From Allantophomopsis cytisporea (Eukaryota > Ascomycota > Leotiomycetes > Phacidiales > Phacidiaceae): DNA of 64,000 nt. The stretch is from the NCBI GenBank assembly GCA_024752435.1, contig CP103023.1:62001-126000 (forward strand), written 5' to 3'. Each line of letters begins with the position of its first letter. Positions within the stretch are counted from its first letter, which is position 1. The position numbers were made by a program, and so were the translations under genes. The notes under the pieces are model-generated. The model made no database searches and had not been told where the DNA came from. It saw only the letters and a program-made list of their open reading frames with translations. Positions 36,201-46,934 of this stretch are shown one piece after another.

Positions 36201-38870
36201 CGCAACATGTGCAACAGCTGCTCGACCTTCACGACTTGGTGGCCGGGAGAATCGCTCCTGGGTGGAATCTTCGAAAGAGTCCTCCAGTTCTAACTCATCA
36301 AATTCATCGCCTGCATCATTTTCAGCGTTCTGATCAGATTCGGATTCCTGCACACTTGACAAGCCACTGCGTCTATTCGTTTTGCCACGGATTCCAGCCA
36401 TAATTGCTTTCGCTTCGTCGAGAAAATCTTGAGTTGTGACAGAATTTTTCCGACTTTCATCACTTATGCTTTTGCCTCTGGAGTCCTTAAATTCGGTTTC
36501 TGAGGCGTCGATTTCCGCTTGAACTTTCGCGATCTTTTGTCGCTGAAGCGTCTCCTGGCCTGGAGCGGCCTTCATATCATCCTCGTTTGACTCGGCTGTA
36601 GTAGGCCTGCCAGACCTACCTTTTTGACTCGGAGTTGGAGTTCTTGGTCTCAGAATATGACGTTTTGCTAGGACAGTCGGATCAGCAATCTGAAGATCGT
36701 GGTCAGTCGAGTCGATTCTTTTCCGACCAATCATAGATTGAATGTGTTGGTGGGTTTCTCGCAGTGGTTCAGTGTTGTCTTTCTGGGCAATCATATGAGC
36801 AATGTCGGACTTATGTAATGTACGGCGTCGCTTTGGTGTAGGATCTTTCATAGGTGTTTTTAATAGTCTCTTCCCCTCGACATCGCCATTCTGCCTTCGG
36901 GGAGTTTTGAGCGGTTCAGGTATTCTTTCGTCTGAGCTTGGGGAGCTAGAGGAACTCCTTGTTCGTCTTCGAGTATATATAGGTTCGGCGGTCTTTCCAT
37001 TTTGCTTTGATATTGAGCCGGTCGCGGATTTCGTTCGCGGCCGAATCATCGCAAGATTCGGCGAGGGCTCCAGTCTGAATCTGAAATTTGTTTGTGATGT
37101 CGGATCAAGCACTGGAAGCTCCTGCCGCGACTCGTCATCAGAATCCACAGATCGACTCAGATCAGGAGTTATCTCTTCACTAAATTGAAATTGATCAAGC
37201 CCTCCATCACCAAACCTGGTAATATTCTTTACGCCCTCGTTAAGACATGACTTCTGAGGACTCTTGTTGGGGCTAGTAGGTGCGATATATGCCTCATTTA
37301 TATCTGAAAGTGTTGCGTTGGCATCAGCAGATTGCTTTCGAAGAGGCAATACAGGACCATTGAAGCTTTGCTCAAATTGACTCAATCTTCTGGAGAGCAT
37401 TTCCGTGGTAAATGTATCGTGATTCCCAAATAGCTTGAGGGGGCTTGCAGAATTGGGTCTGCTACTGTTACCCGGTGCTGGTGGTCTCAGTGGACTCGAT
37501 TTCGGAGTTTGCAGTCCAATCTGTGGTAGCTGTTGGACATTGTTGTCCGCAACAAAAACTTGCGGGTTCTTGGGCGTGCTTGCCTCAACAGACGCCTCTT
37601 GCAACATCGCTGACTCGTCAACAGGTCCCGAAGATGACGGACTAAGCATGCGTCGTTGAAAAGATCCTTCTGCCGAGTTCCCGCCACGTCCCTTGTTGAC
37701 AAAATGGCCGTCGTGCGCCAAGTCCCCGGTCTCTGACCCTTCTGCATTGGTGGAAGCATGAGGGGATAGTACATCCTGCACACTGCTATCTCTTCCAAGT
37801 TCCTTCAAGCGTTTTTGTATTGCTCCTGTAGACATATCGAGAGCCGCAAAGTCTACATCGCCATCCTCGGTATTTTGTCGCGCAATAAATATTGGGCTGA
37901 GTCCTTCATGTCGAGTATCGCTCTGACCACTGACCATGCGTGCAGCATCCGGTGTCAGCGCTTGTTGTTTCGGCGTAGGTTGCGGTATCCTCGTCGGCAC
38001 TGTCTTTGGAGAGATCGCACTATTGGTCATCATAGATTCTCGTGCAGAATGTGATGCGTAAGGACCCGGCTGTCTGAAGCTGCTACTAGCACTCAAGTCA
38101 TTTTCCGAGAAGTCCTGCGACATTGCTTCGGTCAGGTTGTATTTGACAGCTCGGGGCGCTTTCGTCTCCGCTGGAGGTGGCATGTTCCCCTCATCCTTAT
38201 CCTGGTTTCCACTATCTGCCTGGCTATTCTGCGATTGCGCTCTCGATGCGGGTTTTGGAGATGGGAATGGCGGAGGACTCGACGGCATCACCATATCAGT
38301 TCCACGGGAAGAAGGAATATTGCGTTTTGACATGTCTTGCGGTGGTGGTTTGAAAATGTTTTCGAGGCCAACTGGGCTGAATAGGTCGCATTTCTCCCCG
38401 TAGGCGATATCACCGTTCAGCAATCGCTTCCACTCTGGTGTATCCTGTAATTGGTGACCTTTTGCAGCTGATGGACTCGGTCTGTGATGCACCGTATCGT
38501 AGTTGAGAGATTGTGCGGATGAGCCAGAATCTGAGCGCGATAGTTTTCGTCCGTTATTGTTTACTGCTTCGTCGCGTAGTTTTGAAGGTTGTCTAGTAGC
38601 GCGTTGAATAGAAAGAATGTTTTGACCGTTTGCACTTCGTTCTCCCAGTGGCAGTGGACTGCTGCTTCGTGGGATAGCCGCGTTCTGCTGTTGAGAAGCA
38701 TGGACGGGGATGCGGCTTGAAGAATTGCGATTCTTCATTGAATCATTGTTTCCTGACGAGGTGCTGCCGTTGCACGAGAGCAAAGACGCTGCTGGATCAG
38801 ATTGTGAATGCGCCGATCCTGGCTGGGATACCCAATCCTCCGATAGAGAATCGAGCCAGGCGTGATCCAT
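33216..38870 (-). CDS. Septation initiation network scaffold, Cdc11/Nud1-like LRR protein
   Basis: Uninterrupted frame of 1884 aa. Residues 1 to about 1400 are mostly disordered (Ser, Pro, Arg, Gln, acidic), with many S/TP sites and short conserved islands: MDHAWLDSLSEDWVSQPG at the start, EWKRLLNGDIAYGEKCDLFSP, LIPEQLAGMAFDRERNMWVK and EDPFGSIPDLSVDMTEELR. About residues 1410-1760 form a leucine-rich repeat array (LEELDASHNQIAEL, LQYIDVSNNNLTTL, LRGLRADNNKITSL and so on). An acidic patch (DADDDEEEEEV) sits near the C-terminus. This layout matches Cdc11 of fission yeast, Nud1 of budding yeast and SnaD of Aspergillus, which anchor the septation/mitotic-exit kinase cascade to spindle pole bodies. 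Assignment rests on architecture and the conserved islands. Confidence 0.85.
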   Translation of the reverse strand: MDHAWLDSLSEDWVSQPGSAHSQSDPAASLLSCNGSTSSGNNDSMKNRNSSSRIPVHASQQQNAAIPRSSSPLPLGERSANGQNILSIQRATRQPSKLRDEAVNNNGRKLSRSDSGSSAQSLNYDTVHHRPSPSAAKGHQLQDTPEWKRLLNGDIAYGEKCDLFSPVGLENIFKPPPQDMSKRNIPSSRGTDMVMPSSPPPFPSPKPASRAQSQNSQADSGNQDKDEGNMPPPAETKAPRAVKYNLTEAMSQDFSENDLSASSSFRQPGPYASHSARESMMTNSAISPKTVPTRIPQPTPKQQALTPDAARMVSGQSDTRHEGLSPIFIARQNTEDGDVDFAALDMSTGAIQKRLKELGRDSSVQDVLSPHASTNAEGSETGDLAHDGHFVNKGRGGNSAEGSFQRRMLSPSSSGPVDESAMLQEASVEASTPKNPQVFVADNNVQQLPQIGLQTPKSSPLRPPAPGNSSRPNSASPLKLFGNHDTFTTEMLSRRLSQFEQSFNGPVLPLRKQSADANATLSDINEAYIAPTSPNKSPQKSCLNEGVKNITRFGDGGLDQFQFSEEITPDLSRSVDSDDESRQELPVLDPTSQTNFRFRLEPSPNLAMIRPRTKSATGSISKQNGKTAEPIYTRRRTRSSSSSPSSDERIPEPLKTPRRQNGDVEGKRLLKTPMKDPTPKRRRTLHKSDIAHMIAQKDNTEPLRETHQHIQSMIGRKRIDSTDHDLQIADPTVLAKRHILRPRTPTPSQKGRSGRPTTAESNEDDMKAAPGQETLQRQKIAKVQAEIDASETEFKDSRGKSISDESRKNSVTTQDFLDEAKAIMAGIRGKTNRRSGLSSVQESESDQNAENDAGDEFDELELEDSFEDSTQERFSRPPSREGRAAVAHVARQQQDPDLLNHLKQYEEGHSDLEEVIASSLRSIKLAQEATEADEKLQDAIGQATQQLSVADDYDPKAIQTTENAEMMGKRKHSDSSANGHEGGYSSQGSSGPSTQRSSQTTSSVGSASRLMIAPHTVSHLIPEQLAGMAFDRERNMWVKRKSVSSEIRDPDTQEEDDSEEDPFGSIPDLSVDMTEELRRVQAVAARKREEARETRGQQVHPNDHHRDGRTIPEQLSSSTLRKEFSPKQRSRTQPEFSPKTPHARQSSWDRDYATNSDRSINPPLPQASHRNQEFDSPLSSPVDFEISVLEDRVQEPVRRRRNVTISFSSPVASVIRDHDQSMHEEYPDYDETRLDLGMDDIDQMFEDESFMDVSQNQRPRSSSLKSSLRGSTRRFSLNGHAFEARPISTIDEQDEEDSFIHNLNHNKRSRNVSMALSTPIPSHNTSRQLSIGPGSSVRRQDYGNLLELTPMSAFTVNQHDESLGLEVSQIAYYRRRANDGKRTLTLSVKKLVEKITDVEPYEPFWKHLKQLELRRKGLDSLHMLNEFCSSLEELDASHNQIAELDGTPSSIRNLRMTHNLLNDLAPWGHLMNLQYIDVSNNNLTTLSGFKRLIHLRGLRADNNKITSLEGITHLDGLQNLRLRNNLVSTVELAGTSLQRLTDLDLRSNCVTSISDIQELRSLTTLNLEENKLTSFTISESSWALKYLRVSGNSLSSLDVSLFPNLRLLYADRNNLGIIKGLLKAKYLDSLSIREQNATLDMSFLTQAFEVRKMFLSGNYLKEFRPTADFLNLQYLEMANCGLESLPEDFGDMLGNLRVLNLNMNALTDITPLLGIVRLKKLYLAGNRIVRLRRTATVLSQFSTLMNIDLRNNPLTLGFYSPVFEKRLVVRDADDDEEEEEVKGDPFTLPTGDESRDAKYMRRLDMGTRMRRRVYELLVLGGRRIRVCDGLKVGELDRADEVWEALVKEGVVSNEVVITEDTKDQGMDESVMDDGGRWQAEDSFA

Positions 38871-41426
38871 TGTGGGCGCGTGCGCGCAAGAAATAAACCG
38901 TTACGAGTCAAGACGGAGATTCCAAAGTCGATTGAAATGAAATGATAAACGACAATATGAATAATTACTCGATTGTGCACATCACCGGGGATTATCTTGT
39001 TGTTGTTGTTTCCGACTGGGGTGGGATCTCTATTGTTTTGAATGTATACGAGTATGGAGTATTATTATGCGTGTCGCTAATTGTCGCTCTGTTGGGTTCT
39101 GTTGCAGATGAATGGAATGGAACAGGCTGAGTCGACCAGGCCCTCTCTGACTAGACAATCGAGAGAGAGAGAGTAAAGAAACGCACACGTATGGAGTAGT
39201 GAGTGGATATTTTTGGAAGAATGAATTCTTGTGTCCAAGAATGCTGAGAGGCGATTGAATATAGTTGGGGAAAATAGATAGAATGAATGGGGGTGTAAGT
39301 TGAATGTTGTTTACCTATGTAGTATGAATGAGCATGGTGATGTTATGATGGGGATCCAAGTTGGTCGTCGAAGCTGGGCTACATGGATGAGATGCATGGA
39401 TGGATGGATATATGTATGTCAGGACGGTCATACATATAGACTCATTATCTATTCTCACTCTCACTACTTTACTCTTTCTTTTTCCTGCCTCGTTCTTTGC
39501 TTGTCTTTCAACTGGTCGTTGCTCTTCTCCATCCATGATGGATCTTAAGCTCTAGACTAAATAAATAAGAAAGGCGGGTATCTGAATCCAAATTTGTAGA
39601 TCAGTGTCGAAACCCTACCCTCGCACGCCTCATCTCTTTCCCTCCAAGCTTCTTTCATGGCTTGAGCCGTTGATGGAGCCGTCAATGGTCCCTCACTCAG
39701 CTTTTCCCGAAGCCAGTTGGTGAGCCAGGCCCGGCTACAAGGATGTTGTTTCCATAGCAACTCACCGCTCTCTTACGACCTCTCCCATTTTCAGCCTCCT
39801 CTTCTTTCCCTTGTAATTCCCACTCTTAGGCAACCTGTCTCAATGCACTTCACGTACATAAGATACGATACTGCCTACATCGTGGCCAACTGCTCTTGGA
39901 AATGGATGTTTTGTTTTGCTTCATATTTCCATTATTTGCAGAACGCTTGCGAGGGACAAATAATATAGCATGTTCTAGTGCAATACGGGCTGTTCCTCAT
40001 TATTCCCCATGCCTATGGAATAGTACACATATACAGATTCGTAAGTAGCAGTACGTATGTATGTGGTACGTATGGACTCTCGTCAATACTTTCGCCGTGA
40101 AGCTGGATCCAAATGGGCTCCGCCTTTCGAAATCGTCGATCAATTAAATGAGCCCATGGGGAAACTAGTTGCTTGGATGGGGAACTTTGGCGGCGGGGCA
40201 TCATGGTCAAGAACCCTCTTCCCACGCCGTTGTCAGAAGTGGGTGGATATTCTCTGTCATCGCATCCTTTCTCTTGGAATATTAAAGTGGCCCGATTCTC
40301 ACTCTTGGAAACTTGGGAGCTGAAAATTGAAAAACTGGCCACGCAAGATCGGATGCCGGAATAGATTCAATCATTTGCGACGGTATCGGCGAAAGACGTT
40401 GAACCAGACTGCCGGGTATGAATATCTGACTAGCAGCCAACTTTCTTTAGCAATTCAAGCTTAGATCCGAGGCTCTCAGTGTGCAGCAGCTCTTCAGCCG
40501 CTGATGTCGTGAGGATTTTCAAGCTTGAATCCCTCCGAGGATAAGCGTGCGTACAAATATGTAGTTGGTAATGTGGATCTGATCGGAGACCTTCAGAGCC
40601 AACAAGAGATAGATGAATTGAAACTTGGGCACCAAGAATACCTCCGAGCCTTGTTTGTACGACTTCTCTTTGTAAAGGCATAAAATTCCAGGTTTATTTT
40701 CGTGAGGTAATGAACTTCAGAACCTTTTGGAAAGAAATTCGGATTTCGAATAAATTCAAGATAAAAGCTAAACTGATGCATGCAGACTAACAGTCAGCAC
40801 TTGGAAGTAAGAATTCCTGAAAAGAGTACATGAGGCCAAATCTTTAAGCAAAAGTCTAATTCTGACTAAAATAAAAGGAGATGTCAGCGGTGAGTCGACC
40901 TTTGAATATGGGAAGTGAAGAAGTGATGAATATGCTGTTCATAATGTACATGTTCAGATCTAGAAATGATGCATCTTCGTTGACTGCGTATCTCGGCCTG
41001 GAAGTGCCGTGAATGCATACATACTACGTAGACTATGGTCAGTTTCATGGTATGTGCCGAAGACAAGGTTGACTCTTCTCTCCTGCATTTGTTATGCATA
41101 TTGATAAACGTGCCTTTTCAAAGGTTCAGACGAAAATCATGAGTATTGAAGAAGATTCAAGTATATCGAATCAGCAGTTCGCAATGAATCTACCAATGGT
41201 CAGAATCGTATCATCGAAAATGCCATTTCCTCATATCCTATGCGTACTGGGAGCCGCAAAACTAAGGCCAGCACCAAAACTCCTGCACTCAACGCGCTAC
41301 ACGTGATTCCGCGTCGCGCGGGCAACCCCAAAATCTAGCTAGAAACGCGATAATATCAATCCCCGCCCATCGTGCATATCATCCATCACTTGTCACGCAT
41401 GGAATGCCAACTCACCAGCCACAACC
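38871..41426. other. Divergent intergenic region, 2.5 kb
   Basis: Separates the scaffold gene (minus) from the disordered-protein gene (plus). It contains a GA-rich tract near 39161-39180 and GATG-rich sequence near 39390-39410. Open frames are short and overlap on both strands. Both promoters must lie here. No further gene seen. Confidence 0.5.
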
Positions 41427-44400
41427 ATGTCGTCTCGCGGCCTCGCAATATGGGACGAGCCCCTATACTACGAGAGTGTCTGTCATCCCAAAGACATGAT
41501 CACGCCGGGCTCCCACGAATACGAAGGCAAAAACCAAGAAGCCATGTTGAGAAAACAGCGGATTGAGGAAATCGGTAGGAGGTATTTGGATGGCCATTGT
41601 CCAATCATACTCACCGCAAGCCTTAAAGGGCCCTTCACGCAACAAAGTGGCTGGTGGAATCCGTGGAAATCACAGACGCCTATGGGAGAGGAAGCTTTGC
41701 ATGATTTGAGTGACGAAGAATCTGAGCACGAAGTCGAGGAAACGTATATGGGACAGGCGGCATCGCAATTGGTCCAGGAAAGCCAGCAATACGAAGAACG
41801 ACACGAATGTCAACGAGTGTCGTATTTCGAAAATGCACAACAACCGATTAATTCGTCGTTACTCGCTATCCCATTAGAGGATGAAGAGTACTTATCTTCG
41901 AATACAAACGCCCTCGTTCATGGCCAAAAGCGATCACCAAGTGCAGAATGGCTAAAGGGAGCTAATAAGAGGAAGAAACCTCGCTGGGATACACCTGAAC
42001 GTGGTTCTCCTACGCCAATAGGCATCCCCGTCTCTCATCGAAAACAGAAAACTCCTGTTAAGAAGACACCACCATCGAAAATACGTAATGGCACACCACT
42101 GGCGAGCGGCTCATTCATCTATGTGCGACTGGCAGCCACGAAAGCCGATAAAGCACAGGAGAAAGAAGCCAATACCGGCCTGAAGCGGCGACATAGTGAG
42201 AAGAACCATGGCACATCGGATACCGACAAAGTTGCACAAAACCCAGAGTGCCTAAGACACAAGATAGTGAGATCATCCGTAAACTCTCGACGTGCAGTAT
42301 CGGCACAGTCGGCCCCCGAAGGAAGTAATTTGCTACAGTTGGCGAAAGCCCAGCCGATGTACAGCAGTCAATCTACACCCCGAACAAAAATTCCAGATCT
42401 CCAGGACGAGTTTGCTGCGAGGATTAGTGGTACTAGCCTAGCAAAGCACTTCAAATCCCATTGGGCAGAACTGTTCGCGAAGCAAAATTCTTCATCGCCT
42501 GTCAAATCTAGTAGCCAGCATCGACAACCAAGCAAAGAAATCACTCCTGTGCCGGCGGTAAATGTTATCTTACCTAATATGGGAATTGCTGAGGATTATG
42601 AGGAGCCCGAAGCAGCAGACTACGAGTCGGCAGCTTCTGATGCGCAGGATCTAGAATTAACCAGTGATTCTGATAGTGATGAGCAAGATGAATCACACTA
42701 TCAATTCTCCGAAGTTATTGAGGATATTTCTGTGGCTGAAACCTCTGCCGATGCGGATGATCAGCCAGAAAGTATGAATATGGACGAAACCAGGGAACAT
42801 TCACAATCTCCAATTGTGGGACGGGCAGTTTCTAGTCAAAGACCAAAGACTGATGTACGGATATCGATCGAGGCTGAGGAAAGCATCGAAAATAATCATC
42901 AATCCAACATGAACTTCGATGAAGTAGAAATATCTCACCTGGATTTGGCCACCCCGATTCAGAATGACAAGTCTTGGAAGCAGACCAGAAGGCTTAGTCG
43001 AAGTGCCAAGAGGAGACAAAGTCGTCAGCAGAGTCGCGAAGTAAAATCATCGATCAAGCGGTCTTCGATGGATCGATCGCAATCAAAAGACGCAATAACT
43101 ACACAAAAATTGCACTCGCGACGTGCTAGCTTTAGTGCTGCAATTGAAGCTCACCCAATCGAGGATTCACCCAGCTCAATTAAACCGGTAGTACAGCAGC
43201 TGGTTAAAAACGGATTTGATGCTGATCAAACTACTCAAGACGACGACATCTCATTGGAAGACGCTCTTCCCAAAGAGATGACTGAAGAGACACCTAGTGA
43301 TCACATGAAGGCGGTGCTGAAGGCAGTGGATGAGAAGCCTATACTGGAAGTAACATCCCAGAATCTGTCGACTCCTGCCCAATCACCGAAAATACCAAAC
43401 CTTGAAAGTTTAGCCATTGATTTCCAGTCTGGATCCCATACATTGTCAGATGAATTGGTAGGGAGTCAGGAACAAATTCATCAACCATACATTTCCCAGT
43501 CTTCATTATCAAAGTCAACTTCACAACGAATAGATACTCCAGATGCTACGCCTCCGTCAGAGTCTGACCAGAAGCTTCTTTCATTACACCAATCATCTCA
43601 AATAGATAGCACCTCAGCTTCCAAACCAAGGTCTGAAAGGCCTTCTTCTGCTACACAGAGTCAAAAGATCACCGCATCAAGTCAAAGGGTTAGTGCTTCA
43701 CAACAATCGTCTTGGCATAGGAGTCCAAAGAAGTCTACACCACGAAAATGGCAGCCACCAGCAGATGCAGAACCATCGTCAGACGAGGGTATGGAGGATA
43801 TTCCAGCCCGGAAACCAGGTAGTCAGCCTCTTGCCGAAGACAATAACACACCAGGCAAGCCGCACCTGGATGAAGGGCCTCCAAGTCAAAAATCTGTGGT
43901 ATCATCACAGATATCCTCCCATAAGCGACATAGGAAATCTATGTCCAAAACGTGGCAGCCACCACTTGATGCAGCACCGTCAACTGATGATGATGATATG
44001 GAAGACATACCAGCTAGAGTCTCAAGTCAGCAGTCGCCGCATATTTCGCAGAACAGTCCGAGGAGTGCAAGATCCGTCCGAAGATCCAGTCGTGCGTCCG
44101 TTCACAGCGCTCAAAACCCGAAATCTTCAGTCTACGCAGCCTCATCTACAGTGGGTACGCCTTCGCCGCGTCATTCAGGAAGGAAGCACTCTACCCCAAA
44201 TATCAGTGCTCCTCAAGCCTATACGCAAAGTCCCTGGGCGCCGCCACCCACACTCGAAAAGGTAATTCTCCCCACTTCCAGCCGCAGAAGAGTCAGCGTT
44301 TCAATCCGAACCCCACAATCGTCCATAGCTACCAGGCATGTATCAGAACGGCAATCTACACCCGAAGAAAACTTCATCCGGCCAATATCCGCATTCATAA

Positions 44401-44984
44401 CGCCCTCCCCCAAAAAGTCGGCCAAGAAACGTATCCCTCCAGCGTCCTTGGACCCGTTACTCAATCCCTGGGCCTCTACGAACTCCTCCAACGCCTCAAC
44501 GAAGAAGAGCAAGAAGCGCGTCTCCTTCGCTGCTGTCGCTTCGCCATCACCTTCATCTGCCGACAAACGCAAGCTGCACTCCCCGCCGCCACCGTCGGCA
44601 CCAGAGACAAGGGTCAAGGCTGACGAGGATATTGCTGGTGTGGGGATGACGCTCGGTCTGTTTTCAAAGAAAGCCGCGCCGTCTCTTGAATCTAGGGCCT
44701 CGCAGGGCAGTCAGGCACCTGTTTGGGCGTACGGTGAGGTATTTAGAGCTGCCGATGGGTTGGCTATGGGCCCTGCTGTGGCGGATGTGGGATTTGATGG
44801 TCCTGAACGGGAGGATAGTGGGAATGGAACTGGAGATGGAAATACAGATGGGGCTACGAAGGTCGGTGGGTTTGATATGCAGAAGTTCTTGTTGGAGGGT
44901 GATGGAGGGTTGGAGATGCCACAGGAGGAATATTGGGATGCTGAGATGTATGCAGGTGGGCGGGGCGGAGTGGGGACCTGGTAG
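41427..44984 (+). CDS. Large disordered protein of unknown function, conserved N-terminus
   Basis: Single-exon frame, 1185 aa. Only the first 90 residues look ordered: GLAIWDEPLYYESVCHPKDM, RKQRIEEIGRRYLDGHCPII and LTASLKGPFTQQSGWWNPW, a start shared by a fungal family that I cannot tie to a function. The rest is low complexity, rich in Ser, Gln, Pro and charged residues, with basic clusters (KRKKPRW, SAKRRQSRQQSR) suggesting a nuclear protein. Two near-identical segments, at about 43741-43812 and 43948-44019, share the pattern K-x-WQPP-x-DA-x-PS-(S/T)D followed by MEDIPAR. The C-terminus has KKRVSFAAVASPSPSS. The first ATG at 41427 opens directly into the conserved start. It might be a nucleoporin-like or chromatin-associated protein, but this is a guess. 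Confidence 0.8.
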   Translation: MSSRGLAIWDEPLYYESVCHPKDMITPGSHEYEGKNQEAMLRKQRIEEIGRRYLDGHCPIILTASLKGPFTQQSGWWNPWKSQTPMGEEALHDLSDEESEHEVEETYMGQAASQLVQESQQYEERHECQRVSYFENAQQPINSSLLAIPLEDEEYLSSNTNALVHGQKRSPSAEWLKGANKRKKPRWDTPERGSPTPIGIPVSHRKQKTPVKKTPPSKIRNGTPLASGSFIYVRLAATKADKAQEKEANTGLKRRHSEKNHGTSDTDKVAQNPECLRHKIVRSSVNSRRAVSAQSAPEGSNLLQLAKAQPMYSSQSTPRTKIPDLQDEFAARISGTSLAKHFKSHWAELFAKQNSSSPVKSSSQHRQPSKEITPVPAVNVILPNMGIAEDYEEPEAADYESAASDAQDLELTSDSDSDEQDESHYQFSEVIEDISVAETSADADDQPESMNMDETREHSQSPIVGRAVSSQRPKTDVRISIEAEESIENNHQSNMNFDEVEISHLDLATPIQNDKSWKQTRRLSRSAKRRQSRQQSREVKSSIKRSSMDRSQSKDAITTQKLHSRRASFSAAIEAHPIEDSPSSIKPVVQQLVKNGFDADQTTQDDDISLEDALPKEMTEETPSDHMKAVLKAVDEKPILEVTSQNLSTPAQSPKIPNLESLAIDFQSGSHTLSDELVGSQEQIHQPYISQSSLSKSTSQRIDTPDATPPSESDQKLLSLHQSSQIDSTSASKPRSERPSSATQSQKITASSQRVSASQQSSWHRSPKKSTPRKWQPPADAEPSSDEGMEDIPARKPGSQPLAEDNNTPGKPHLDEGPPSQKSVVSSQISSHKRHRKSMSKTWQPPLDAAPSTDDDDMEDIPARVSSQQSPHISQNSPRSARSVRRSSRASVHSAQNPKSSVYAASSTVGTPSPRHSGRKHSTPNISAPQAYTQSPWAPPPTLEKVILPTSSRRRVSVSIRTPQSSIATRHVSERQSTPEENFIRPISAFITPSPKKSAKKRIPPASLDPLLNPWASTNSSNASTKKSKKRVSFAAVASPSPSSADKRKLHSPPPPSAPETRVKADEDIAGVGMTLGLFSKKAAPSLESRASQGSQAPVWAYGEVFRAADGLAMGPAVADVGFDGPEREDSGNGTGDGNTDGATKVGGFDMQKFLLEGDGGLEMPQEEYWDAEMYAGGRGGVGTW

Positions 44985-45782
44985 TTTTAAGTCGGAGGCT
45001 GTTTTATTTGCAGGAGATTCGGCGCGTTTTAGGTCTGGTATTGTCTGGATTGGATTTGTTTGGGTTGGACTTGGAATTGGGCGTGATGCTGTGATACCCG
45101 GCTTGTATGGCGTAAGGTTGCTTATAGAAAGCTTTTTGCTCGTGGTTGTACTTTGCTTGTGCTTGTACGACCTTGAGAGACTGTATCTCTTCGAGTCGTG
45201 GACGTCTGTCTGCGAGTTCATGCATTGATGTCTGTCTACATGAGCATTCTCATCCTGTCAGTCACGTTAGCATGGAGGAATCCACGGACTCTCATACAAC
45301 TTGATTGATGTAATAATCGTTTTTCAAACTCTACGTAACATTTGTATGTATGTGCTACATGCAGTCATCATTCAAATGTAGCTTGGCTTTTGCCATTTTA
45401 TACTTCACACCTGTATTGCCCCTCATACTGTCGTGACCGGACCTTGCCGCCTTCGTGGACCCCTCAGCAAACGTATGGCATGTTCGATGTGTGCTTGTAT
45501 GTTCTGCTGTATGTCCTGTGACTGCGTACCATCTCCTTGGGTTTCTGTAGATTCGAAGTCTATCATGCTGAGACTGAGTATCGGTGTACATGCACATATG
45601 CGTGAGTACTATCCACCTTCTGATATGTTGAAATACCTCCTTAGCTTTTGTAGATACATCTCTTCTCTACACACGATACCATTATATATCTCGCCCACCT
45701 ATGTTCTCTACTGTAGTACATAGCGTCCATACTCGGTACAATCCAAAGTATCTACCACCTCACATATCACCTACCTACCTAC

Positions 45783-45818
<36 letters not shown>

Positions 45819-46752
45819 AACCCCTCCTCCCCTCCCCTCCCCTCCCCTCCCCTCCCCTCCCCCTCCACCAAAAACAAACCCCTCCCCCTCAAAACCCACC
45901 CCAGCCCGCGTGCCGAAATCTCCATCGCAGATCTGATCATGCATCCCCATCCCCACACTCCATCTCAAATCGTACACCTGCATGCCCCAGCACCATCTCT
46001 ATAGGCGCCATCCACACATCCTGCATCCATAGCCCCTCGGTCCCTACAGATCCCCTACAACCCATTCCTCATCCCCTTCATGATATCGGGATGCCGTTCT
46101 CTTTTGTTATTGTCGTTGGTGTTGGTGTTGGTGTCGTCAACGCCCTGTTTTACTACTTTACCTGGTGTATATCTTCGTTGCGGCCTGATACGCGCTGGGA
46201 TGGGATGGGATGGGATTCTGGCTGAGGGTGGTGGATTCGGGCGCGAGTGAGAGCTCTGTTCTGTGCTGGGCTCTACTGTGCTGTGCTTGCCGTGCTTGCT
46301 GTGCTTTGCTGGCCGGCTTACATCTCTCTGTGTCAGCGCACGTTGGGGCATTATTGGGTTTTGTACCTGGACGGCTACTGGGACTGGGGAGGGGAGGGCG
46401 GTCGGGCGGGATTTATGTTGTATGAGGTATTTTGTAGAGTACGCTTTATGCTTGTGGTGCTGGGGAGGTGAGGGGTTGTGAGGCGGGTGGGCTTCTGGGA
46501 TTTGTTTGATGCTCGTGATACTACGTAGTACATGATGTGTGTATATACATATATAATATACATATATATACATATATATAGATATATATTATGGTGTTGT
46601 GGGTGCTGGTGTCTGACGTTGAATCATGTACACAGTAGAGTATAGAGTATGCTGGTAGAACGATTCCGTAAGTATGGATGATACTAATTATGCTGTGGAG
46701 GCGCCTGTCACCCAGCCTTATGGAGTAGAGTTGAGGCACTGTAGGTACACAG
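44985..46752. other. Intergenic with simple repeats, left flank of the Tc1 element
   Basis: About 1.8 kb with no supported gene. It holds a CTAC/CTAT tract (45771-45818), a CCCCT tract (45821-45864), a GGGAT tract (46197-46216) and AT-rich TATA-type repeats near 46541-46590. Frames here encode repetitive peptides and are not credible genes. Confidence 0.55.
45771..45864. repeat. Adjacent tetranucleotide and pentanucleotide microsatellites
   Basis: CTAC x3 then CTAT x about 9 (45771-45818), followed almost directly by CCCCT x about 8 (45821-45864). All pyrimidine-rich on the plus strand, so the complementary strand is G/A-rich. Confidence 0.9.
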
Positions 46753-46779
46753 TACTCTCCCCCCCCCGGTATTATTGTA
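46753..46779 (+). repeat. Left terminal inverted repeat of the Tc1 element
   Basis: TACTCT, nine C, GGTATTATTGTA. Pairs with the inverted copy at 48141-48167; differs in C-run length. Confidence 0.9.
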
Positions 46780-46934
46780 AGCTACTCTAGCACGAGCACA
46801 CTATTGATTCTTCACCGCCTTCTTGATACAGTGATTTTAAGAACAATGATTTATTCAATTATTTATTTACAATAGTGTAGAGAACAGTAGAATTGAGTAG
46901 AATAGATACAATAGAATAATCAAAATAATCAAAA

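Noticed and set aside
44686..45228. 180-codon plus-strand and 185-codon minus-strand frames at the end of the disordered protein gene
   Set aside because: They overlap the real C-terminal coding part and 3' flank in other frames and have no domain.
46055..46573. 172-codon minus-strand frame rich in His, Pro and Asn
   Set aside because: Low-complexity translation of simple repeats.
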